From Nocardia harenae NBRC 108248 (GTDB lineage: Bacteria; Actinomycetota; Actinomycetes; Mycobacteriales; Mycobacteriaceae), in the NCBI RefSeq assembly GCF_001612885.1, contig NZ_BDBH01000004.1, positions 558,001-622,000 on the forward strand: a stretch of DNA of 64,000 bases, read 5' to 3'. Below are positions 58,319-64,000 of this stretch, in pieces (the stretch's first letter is position 1; each line of letters starts with the position of its first letter). Both the position numbers and the translations under genes were made by a program. A model generated the notes under the pieces. It had not been told where the DNA came from. It searched no databases and saw only the letters and a list, made by a program, of their open reading frames with translations.

Positions 58319-59484
58319 GCGCGGCCTCCGGCCCCGACCGGCGCGCGGCGGGCGAGCACGGCGCGGTAGGCCTGCTCGTACCCGGCCGCGAGCCGCTCCA
58401 CCCCGAAGCGGGTCTCGGCGTCGCGGCGGCAGTCGCGCGGGTCGAGCGCGGTCACCCGGTGCAGCGCGGCGGGCAGCTCGGCCGGGTCGTCGGCGATCAT
58501 GCCGGTCACCCCGTGCGTGACGATCTCGGGCACCGCGCCCGCGCGCAGCGCCACCACCGGGGTGCCGCAGGCCAGCGCCTCGATCAGCACCATGCCGAAG
58601 GGCTCCTCCCAGCGCACCGGGAACAGCAGGCAGCGCGCCCCGGCCAGCAGCCTGCGCTTGGTGCCGGCGTCGGCCTCGCCGACCAGGGTGTCGTCCGGGC
58701 CGAGCAGCGGGCGCACGGTCTGCTCGAGGTAGCGGCGCTCCCCCGGCTCGCTGCACTTGGCCGCGAGCACCAGCGGCACCCCGGCCGCGTGCGCGGCGCG
58801 GATCGCCAGGTCGGGGCCCTTGTCCGGGGAGAAGCGGCCGAGGAACAGCGCGTAGTCGCCCTTGGCGGATTCGAACGGCCAATCCGCCGGGCGCAGCGCG
58901 TTGTGCACCCGCGCCACCCAGTTCAGGTCCGGGGCGAGCGCGCGCTGCCGGTCGCTGATGGCGACCAGCGCGGCGCTGTCGCCGATCTCGCGGTAGTAGT
59001 CGGCGAGCTCGGAATCGACCGAGCCGTGCACGGTGATCACCGGCGGGATGCCGAGCCGGGCGAAGGCGGGGGCGTTCAGCGCGCCGGCGAAGGTGTGGTC
59101 GTGGATGACGTCGACCGGGTCGGCGGCGTGCAGCGCCTCGATGGCGCGGCGCACCGCCAGCGCGTGCACCACCTCGGGGAACGGCTCGCCGAGCCGGGCC
59201 GCGGCCGGGGTGTCGGAGACCGCGACGAAGCGGGCGCCGGTGCCCGGGCGCCCGACCCCGAGCAGCGTCACCCGGTGCCCGCGCGCCACCAGCGCGTCGG
59301 CCAGGTCGGCGAGCACCGCCTCCACGCCGCCGTAGCCGCTCGGCGGCACCTCGTAGTAGGGCGGGGCCACGAGCGCGATGTGCAGCGGGGCGCCGTCCGG
59401 TCCCTCGGCCTCCGGGAGGCCGGGCGGGGTCAGCGGGATCGGCGAACTCCCGGCAGCCTGGCGTGTTCCGGACATCGTGCTCAT
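58315..59484 (-). CDS. Family 4 glycosyltransferase coupled to debranching enzyme
   Basis: 389 residues from the ATG at 59484, with GAGGAGG upstream; Met4 is an alternative. The N-terminal half has IALVAPPYYEVPPSGYGGVE and VDVIHDHTFAGALNAPAF. The C-terminal half has ALFLGRFSPDKGPDLAIRAA and the GT4 donor motif EEPFGMVLIEALACGTPVVA. It is a retaining nucleotide-sugar transferase. Its stop overlaps the debranching-enzyme start (ATGA), so the two proteins should be made together and probably act on the same alpha-glucan or glycoconjugate. The 360 bases upstream (59485-59844) hold no gene. Confidence 0.88.
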   Translation of the reverse strand: MSTMSGTRQAAGSSPIPLTPPGLPEAEGPDGAPLHIALVAPPYYEVPPSGYGGVEAVLADLADALVARGHRVTLLGVGRPGTGARFVAVSDTPAAARLGEPFPEVVHALAVRRAIEALHAADPVDVIHDHTFAGALNAPAFARLGIPPVITVHGSVDSELADYYREIGDSAALVAISDRQRALAPDLNWVARVHNALRPADWPFESAKGDYALFLGRFSPDKGPDLAIRAAHAAGVPLVLAAKCSEPGERRYLEQTVRPLLGPDDTLVGEADAGTKRRLLAGARCLLFPVRWEEPFGMVLIEALACGTPVVALRAGAVPEIVTHGVTGMIADDPAELPAALHRVTALDPRDCRRDAETRFGVERLAAGYEQAYRAVLARRAPVGAGGRA

Positions 59485-59788
59485 CGGGCCTCCTCGTGCG
59501 GGGTTGCCGCCGGCGCGCGCGGCAAGGGAGCGATCGGACGTGATCGGTGGAGCGAGAAGGAGATATCGGGCGACACCGTAACCGCTGCGACGCCGGGCCG
59601 ACCGGTTTTGCGCCGTCGGCCCGCGAGTGTCGGCGCGCACACCTGGCCACGGTTCGGCAACTACCCGGGTGGGCGGGCGTGAAACGGCGGGACTCGAAAT
59701 CGCGCGCTGACCGGCCCGCACCGAAATCCCTCGCACGCAATCTTTTTCGCCGGGCTCCGGCAACTGACAGCAGCCGCCCGCACAACGG

Positions 59789-59806
59789 CCGTAGGATGCG
59801 CTACGG
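59789..59806. promoter_or_regulatory. Dyad upstream of the DUF6285/acyl-CoA dehydrogenase operon
   Basis: CCGTAG-GATGCG-CTACGG is a 6-base-arm dyad 38 bases before the first gene, flanked by direct AACGGCC copies (59784 and 59811). A TAGGAT box lies inside it and may be the -10, so a bound repressor would block transcription. The rest of the 59485-59844 gap shows nothing else I can support. Confidence 0.4.
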
Positions 59807-59844
59807 TACGAACGGCCACGACGACGTGACGGAAGGCGGCGCGG

Positions 59845-60141
59845 ATGCAGTACCGTCCCCCGGCCCGGGAACTCCTCGGCGACCTGGCCGAACTGCTCGG
59901 TGAGGTCCTGCTGCCCGCGCTCCCGCCGGAGCTGCGGCACCGCGCCAGGGTCGGAGCCAACCTGGCCCGCATCCTCGCCCGCGAGGCCGAGCTCGGCCCG
60001 GCCGCCGCCGCCCGCGAGCGGCAGACACTCGCCGCCCTGCCCGACGGCGACGAACGCGCCGAATGGGCCGCCCTGGTCGAGATCGCTCGCGCCGACCTCG
60101 CCATCGCCAAACCCGGCTACGACGCCTGGACCGGCGAATGA
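59845..60141 (+). CDS. DUF6285 domain protein
   Basis: 98 residues, all helical: PARELLGDLAELLGEVLLPA, then ELRHRARVGANLARILAREA and a C-terminal EIARADLAIAKPGYDAW. GGAAGG is the ribosome-binding site. This small domain is regularly encoded beside an APH-like phosphotransferase and an acyl-CoA dehydrogenase in actinobacteria and proteobacteria, as here. Its stop overlaps the next ATG by 4 bases. It may be a subunit or adaptor of the phosphotransferase; this is inferred from constant linkage. Confidence 0.82.
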   Translation: MQYRPPARELLGDLAELLGEVLLPALPPELRHRARVGANLARILAREAELGPAAAARERQTLAALPDGDERAEWAALVEIARADLAIAKPGYDAWTGE

Positions 60142-61133
60142 GCCCCGACCTCGCCGCCGGGCTCGCCGCGCACCTGGGCGCCGCGCTCGGCGAACCCGCC
60201 ACCGTCGATGCCGTGCGACCGCTCTCGGCCGGGGCCCGCCGCCGCAATATCGCCGTCGACGCCACCGTCGGCGGGGGGCGCCTCGCCCTGGTCGCCACCC
60301 TGGTCCCCGCCGGGGTCCAGCTGCTCCCGGTCACCGCCGAGGCCGCCGTGCGCGAGCTGGCCCGCGCCGCCGGGGTCGCCGTGCCGGAGCTGGTGAGCGT
60401 CTGCCCCGACCCCGCCGTCGTCGGCGAGCCCTTCCTGCTCTCGGCCCGGATCGAGGGCGAGACCGTGCCGCGCCGGGTGCTGCGGCTGGTCGAGGCCGAG
60501 CGCAACGGCGAGCGGATCGCCGTCCAGCTCGGCGCGGCCATGGCCCGGCTGCACGCCGTCGACCCCGCGCGCGCCCCCGCCGACCTGCCGGGCACCGCGG
60601 GCACCGACCCCGCGGGCGCCGCGCTCGCCGAGGCCGAGAAGGGGGTCGCCGCGCTGCTCGCCGACCGCCCCGCCTTCGCCTTCGCGCTGCGCCGCCTCGC
60701 CCGCGACGTCCCCGCCCCGCCGCCACGCCCCGCGCTGATCCACACCGACCTGCGCAACGGCAACCTCGTCATCGGCCCCGACGGCATCCGCGCCGTCCTG
60801 GACTGGGAGGGCGCGCAGCGCTTCGGCGACCCCATGCGCGACGCCGCCTGGGCCGCGCTGCGCATGTGGCGCTTCGGCGCCGACGACCGCGAATTCGGCG
60901 GCTTCGCCGGCCGCGAGCCCTTCGTCCGCGGTTACACCGAGGCCGGCGGCGACTTCGACCCGGATCGTTTCCGCTGGTGGAAAACGCTGGCCACGCTGGC
61001 CTGGGGCATCGGGCTGGCCGGGCAGGCCGCCGCGCACCTCGACGGCAGCGTCCGCGACATCGTGATGGCCGCCAGCGGGCGGCGCATCCCGGAGATCGAA
61101 TGGGACCTGCTCATGCAGACCCGGCCGTCCTGA
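60138..61133 (+). CDS. APH-like phosphotransferase family protein (ACAD10-type partner)
   Basis: 331 residues from the ATG overlapping the DUF6285 stop. The APH kinase fold is shown by ALVATLVPAGVQLLPVTAEA, catalytic PALIHTDLRNGNLVIG (Brenner motif with Asp) and AVLDWEGAQRFGDPMRDAAW (metal-binding Asp). ACAD10/11-like systems pair such a kinase with an acyl-CoA dehydrogenase to phosphorylate and remove 4-hydroxy groups of acyl-CoAs. The adjacent dehydrogenase suggests the same chemistry here, but the substrate is not proven. The first ~40 residues show a less regular P-loop than typical. Confidence 0.85.
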   Translation: MSPDLAAGLAAHLGAALGEPATVDAVRPLSAGARRRNIAVDATVGGGRLALVATLVPAGVQLLPVTAEAAVRELARAAGVAVPELVSVCPDPAVVGEPFLLSARIEGETVPRRVLRLVEAERNGERIAVQLGAAMARLHAVDPARAPADLPGTAGTDPAGAALAEAEKGVAALLADRPAFAFALRRLARDVPAPPPRPALIHTDLRNGNLVIGPDGIRAVLDWEGAQRFGDPMRDAAWAALRMWRFGADDREFGGFAGREPFVRGYTEAGGDFDPDRFRWWKTLATLAWGIGLAGQAAAHLDGSVRDIVMAASGRRIPEIEWDLLMQTRPS

Positions 61134-61145
61134 CAAGGGAGAAGC

Positions 61146-62408
61146 ATGGATTTCGAGCTGCCAGCCGCGCTCACCGCCTACCTCGCCGAACTCGACGAGT
61201 TCATCGAGCGCGAGATCGTGCCGCTGCAGCGCGCCGACGACAACGACCGCTTCTTCGACCACCGCCGCGAGGACGCCCGCACCGACTGGGACCGCGGCGG
61301 GCTGCCCAGCGCCGAGTGGGAGGCGCTGCTCGACGAGGCCCGCCGCCGCGCCGATGCCGCCGGGCACCTGCGCTACCCCTTCCCCGTCGAGCACGGCGGC
61401 CGCGGCGGCGGCAACCTCGACATGGCCGTCATCCGGGAGCACCTCGCCCGCCGGGGCCTCGGGCTGCACTGCGACCTGCAGAACGAGCACGCCGTCGTCG
61501 GCAACAACGTCGGCCTGCTGCTCATGCTCGAGTACGGCACCGCCGAACAGCAGGCGGAATGGCTCGAGGACCTCGCCACCGGCGCCCGCGGCTTCGCCTT
61601 CGGCATCACCGAACCCGACCACGGCTCCGACGCCACCCACATGGAGACCACCGCCGTGCGCGACGGCGACGACTGGGTCATCACCGGCGCCAAGACCTGG
61701 AACACCGGCATCCACCGGGCCGACACCGACCTGATCTTCGCCCGCACCTCCGGCGAGCCCGGCGACGGCACCGGCATCACCGCCTTCCTGGTCCCGGTCG
61801 ACAGCCCCGGCTTCACCGTCGAGGAATTCCTCTGGACCTTCAACATGCCCACCGACCACGCCCGCATCTCGCTGGCGGCGGTGCGCGTGCCGGACTCGGC
61901 GATCTTCGGCCGCGAGGGCCGCGGGCTCGCCGTCGTGCAGCACTTCTTCAACGAGAACCGGATCCGGCAGGCCGCCTCCAGCCTCGGCGCCGCCCAGTAC
62001 TGTATCGACGAAGCCGTGGCCTACGCCAACGAGCGCCGCACCTTCGGCAAGCGGCTCGCCGCCAACCAGGCCATCCAGTTCCCGCTGGTCGAGCTGCACA
62101 CCCAGTGCGAGATGCTGCGCGCGCTCATCCACAAGACCGCCTGGACCATGGACCGCGACGGCGCCTTCACCGTCTCCGCCCAGGTCTCCATGTGCAACTA
62201 CTGGGCCAACCGGCTCTGCTGCGAGGCCGCCGACCGCGCCATGCAGGTGCACGGCGGGCTCGGCTACTCCCGGCACAAGCCCTTCGAGCACATCTACCGC
62301 CACCACCGCCGCTACCGCATCACCGAGGGCGCCGAGGAGATCCAGCTGCGCCGGGTCGCCGGGTACCTGTTCGGCTTCATGAAGCAGCAGGCGCCCAAGG
62401 GAGTTTAG
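61146..62408 (+). CDS. Acyl-CoA dehydrogenase
   Basis: 420 residues from an ATG with AAGGGAGAAG upstream, 12 bases after the phosphotransferase gene. FAD-dependent acyl-CoA dehydrogenase motifs are present: FAFGITEPDHGSDATHMETT, GDDWVITGAKTWNTGIHRAD, AVVQHFFNENRIRQAASSLG and the C-terminal MQVHGGLGYSRHKPFEHIYR with RITEGAEEIQLRRVAGYLFG. It removes hydrogens at C2-C3 of an acyl-CoA and passes electrons to ETF. With the kinase-like partner it resembles ACAD10/11-type hydroxy-acyl-CoA catabolism. It ends just before the ArsR promoter. Confidence 0.92.
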   Translation: MDFELPAALTAYLAELDEFIEREIVPLQRADDNDRFFDHRREDARTDWDRGGLPSAEWEALLDEARRRADAAGHLRYPFPVEHGGRGGGNLDMAVIREHLARRGLGLHCDLQNEHAVVGNNVGLLLMLEYGTAEQQAEWLEDLATGARGFAFGITEPDHGSDATHMETTAVRDGDDWVITGAKTWNTGIHRADTDLIFARTSGEPGDGTGITAFLVPVDSPGFTVEEFLWTFNMPTDHARISLAAVRVPDSAIFGREGRGLAVVQHFFNENRIRQAASSLGAAQYCIDEAVAYANERRTFGKRLAANQAIQFPLVELHTQCEMLRALIHKTAWTMDRDGAFTVSAQVSMCNYWANRLCCEAADRAMQVHGGLGYSRHKPFEHIYRHHRRYRITEGAEEIQLRRVAGYLFGFMKQQAPKGV

Positions 62409-62415
62409 TTCAGTC

Positions 62416-62450
62416 TTGACTTATATAAGTTCTTCCTGAAGTATCGGGAC
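62416..62450 (+). promoter_or_regulatory. Promoter with palindromic operator of the ArsR/SRPBCC pair
   Basis: TTGACT (62416) is a -35-like box, and ACTTATATAAGT (62419-62430) is a perfect 12-base palindrome overlapping it; TATATA within it or AAGTAT at 62439 could be the -10. The regulator's GTG start follows at 62451. A palindrome across the promoter of an ArsR gene strongly suggests autorepression. Confidence 0.6.
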
Positions 62451-62798
62451 GTGCACGCGTTCGATGTTCTCGGTGACCCGGTGCGCCGGCGGCTGCTCGA
62501 GCTGCTGGCCGGCGGGGAGCGCTCGGCCGGTGAGCTGGCCGAGCGGGTGCGGGCGGAGTTCGGGATCAGCCAGCCCGCCGTCTCCCAGCACCTGAAGGTG
62601 CTGCGGGACAACGGCTTCGCCTCCGTCCGCGCCGACGGCACCCGGCGGCTCTACGCCGTCGAGCCGGAGCCGCTGCGCGAGGTGGACCGCTGGATCGGCC
62701 ACTTCCGGCACTTCTGGGCGAGCAGGCTGCTCGCCCTCGACACCGAGATCGCCCGCGGCAAACGCATCCGGCGAACCGAGGAAGGAACCACCCCATGA
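62451..62798 (+). CDS. ArsR family (winged-helix) transcriptional regulator
   Basis: 115 residues from the GTG at 62451. The winged helix is typical of the ArsR/SmtB fold: VLGDPVRRRLLELLAGGERS, GISQPAVSQHLKVLRDNGFA and the wing VRADGTRRLYAVEPEPL. There is no Cys metal site, so it belongs to the non-metal group usually paired with SRPBCC/AHSA1 proteins. Its stop overlaps the next ATG by 4 bases, and a palindrome overlaps the promoter. It probably represses the pair until a hydrophobic ligand appears; this is inference. Confidence 0.9.
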   Translation: MHAFDVLGDPVRRRLLELLAGGERSAGELAERVRAEFGISQPAVSQHLKVLRDNGFASVRADGTRRLYAVEPEPLREVDRWIGHFRHFWASRLLALDTEIARGKRIRRTEEGTTP

Positions 62799-63469
62799 CC
62801 GATGATCAGGTCACCGCTCCCGTCGATGTCGACCGTCAGCTGCACGAGGTGCGGCGCGGCGTCACCATCGGCGCGCACGAGGCCGGTGCGGCCGCCGTGC
62901 CGACCATCGTCGAGCTGAGCGAGGTGTACGCGACCACCGTCGAGGATCTGTGGGACGCCTGCACCACCGGCGAGCGGCTGCCACGGTGGTTCGCGCCCGT
63001 CACCGGGGAGCTGCGGCTGGGCGGGCGGTTCCAGGTGGAGGGGAACGCGGGCGGAGTGGTGGAGGAGTGCGAGCCGCCGCACTCGTTCCGCGTCACCTGG
63101 GAGTTCGGCGGCGCCGTCACCTGGGTCGACGTCGCGCTCGAGGCGGTGGGAGACGATGCGGCCCGGCTCACCCTGCGGCACTCCGGCGACACCCCCGCCG
63201 AGATGTGGGACCAGTTCGGGCCCGGCGCGGTCGGGGTCGGCTGGGATCTCGCCTTCCTCGGGATGGCCTCGCATCTGACCGGCCACAACCTGCCGCCCGA
63301 GGCCACGCAGTGGGAGCAGAGCGACGAGGCCAAGCGGTTCATGCGCGAAGCCGCGGCGGCGTGGGGGCGGGCGGCCGTCGAGGGTGGGTCGCCGGAGCAG
63401 GCCGCGCTGGCGGCCGCCGAGCGGACCACGGCGTTCTACCTCGGGGAGGGCCCGGGCGCGGCGGGCTGA
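62795..63469 (+). CDS. SRPBCC / AHSA1 family protein
   Basis: 224 residues from the ATG overlapping the ArsR stop. The central domain has VELSEVYATTVEDLWDACTT, LPRWFAPVTGELRLGGRFQV and the closing helix AVGVGWDLAFLGMASHLTGH of the START-like fold with a hydrophobic cavity (AHSA1 type, PF08327). An N-terminal ~45-residue extension and a C-terminal helical tail (AKRFMREAAAAWGRAAVEGG) are larger than usual. Such proteins bind lipophilic ligands; here it may bind or remove the effector of its regulator. Confidence 0.88.
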   Translation: MTDDQVTAPVDVDRQLHEVRRGVTIGAHEAGAAAVPTIVELSEVYATTVEDLWDACTTGERLPRWFAPVTGELRLGGRFQVEGNAGGVVEECEPPHSFRVTWEFGGAVTWVDVALEAVGDDAARLTLRHSGDTPAEMWDQFGPGAVGVGWDLAFLGMASHLTGHNLPPEATQWEQSDEAKRFMREAAAAWGRAAVEGGSPEQAALAAAERTTAFYLGEGPGAAG

Positions 63470-63575
63470 GCCGAGGCCACCACGCCCGGCGCCCGCTCGG
63501 GCGCGGGCCGTGGTGCGGACTCTGGCCGGTCCGCTGCCAGGTCGGGGCGCGAAGTGCCGGCGGCGCGACCCGGTG

Positions 63576-64000
63576 TCAGTGGCGGTTGCGGCCCCAGAGC
63601 GCGGCGGACAGCACGGTGGCGAAGGCGCACCAGGCCGGGTAGGCGGCCAGCGCGCGGCCGCGTGGATCCGCCGCAGCCACCCGGCGGGTCAGGTCCGCGC
63701 TGCTCGCGGTGAGCGCGGCCGCGGTCAGGGTGGCGGCGCCGAGGCGGTGCGCGCGGAAGAAGACCCAGCTCCAGCCCGCGTTCAGCACCAGGTTGGCGGC
63801 CAGCGCGCGCTGCACCCGCTCGGCGTAGCGCTCGTCGGGGGCGTTCTCCACCGCCAGCGCCGAGGTGACCGCCAGATCGGCGTAGAGCAGCGTCCACGCC
63901 ACCGGGAAGGCGGCGGGCGGCGGCTGGAACCGCGGCTTGCGCAGCTGCTGATACCAGCCGCTGCCCGGCGTGGTCGCCGCCGAGCCGACCACCGCCGCGG
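63576..64000 (-). CDS. TspO/MBR family protein (5' end outside window)
   Basis: The frame is open to the right edge, so the start lies beyond base 64000; ~141 residues are visible. TspO signatures are present: GSGWYQQLRKPRFQPPPAAF, FPVAWTLLYADLAVTSALAV and LVLNAGWSWVFFRAHRLGAA, with CAFATVLSAALWGRNRH at the end; about four of the five helices are seen. TspO proteins are membrane proteins that bind porphyrins and cholesterol-like ligands and are linked to stress. Only the first helix seems to be missing. The ~105-base gap to the SRPBCC gene holds no clear terminator. Confidence 0.85.
   Translation of the reverse strand, partial: AAVVGSAATTPGSGWYQQLRKPRFQPPPAAFPVAWTLLYADLAVTSALAVENAPDERYAERVQRALAANLVLNAGWSWVFFRAHRLGAATLTAAALTASSADLTRRVAAADPRGRALAAYPAWCAFATVLSAALWGRNRH

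Overview
The window is a gene-dense, very GC-rich chromosomal segment, with strong G/C bias at third codon positions, frequent GTG starts, many 4-base ATGA/GTGA overlaps and several TANNNT boxes placed just upstream of start codons. Mycothiol ligase MshC, Lsr2, an LppL-like lipoprotein in front of pyrD, MmpL- and MTB12-type proteins, PAS/GAF-ANTAR regulators and a rifampicin phosphotransferase point to the Mycobacteriales. Nocardia or a close relative is the best fit, by gene content rather than by any search. No rRNA, tRNA, CRISPR array or intact insertion sequence was recognised.

Layout. 1-8.7 kb: the end of an AurF-like diiron oxygenase with its ferredoxin/FAD reductase (fprB type); a converging run of four translationally coupled glycosyltransferases; a TetR gene divergent from a metal-dependent hydrolase and a membrane protein. 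8.8-13.5 kb: a fused PhzE/TrpEG-type chorismate amidotransferase behind an 11-codon leader peptide with two Trp codons, and rifampicin phosphotransferase. 13.5-24.3 kb: an AraC-like remnant, secreted and lipid-binding small proteins, a Ser/Thr kinase, an AraC/PPOX pair, a response regulator, a PAS-ANTAR protein, Lsr2, and a membrane/stress run (Holin-X, DUF3618, DUF4235) followed by Dps. 24.3-31.7 kb: a YdjM-like membrane hydrolase, a serine-hydrolase lipoprotein, an orphan molybdopterin oxidoreductase, and a Na+/H+ antiporter carrying a C-terminal ZnF-UBP domain.

31.7-46.5 kb: the conserved actinobacterial block histidine phosphatase - DUF3090 - SCO1664-type kinase-like protein - mshC; an aldo/keto reductase homologue with a degraded active site; a haem ABC importer (hmuTUV); a three-gene MMPL/MTB12 run; and LppL - DUF5703 - pyrD. 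46.8-49 kb: a PfkB-fold protein that has lost its catalytic Asp, followed by a stand-alone GTP cyclohydrolase II. 49-56 kb: a FadD-type acyl-CoA synthetase, a YbhB/PEBP protein and an M20 peptidase (order recalling Mycobacterium Rv2139-Rv2141c), a second PAS-ANTAR, a GAF-ANTAR and an AI-2E-family protein. 56.2-64 kb: a glycogen-debranching enzyme coupled to a GT4; DUF6285 - APH-like phosphotransferase - acyl-CoA dehydrogenase; an ArsR/SRPBCC pair; and a TspO gene running off the right edge.

The most interesting signals are the Trp-rich leader peptide/attenuator, the PfkB-like/GTP cyclohydrolase II pair with its repeat-bearing promoter, the paired palindromes at 25.6 kb, the antiporter-UBP fusion and a long nested inverted repeat at 56.1 kb.
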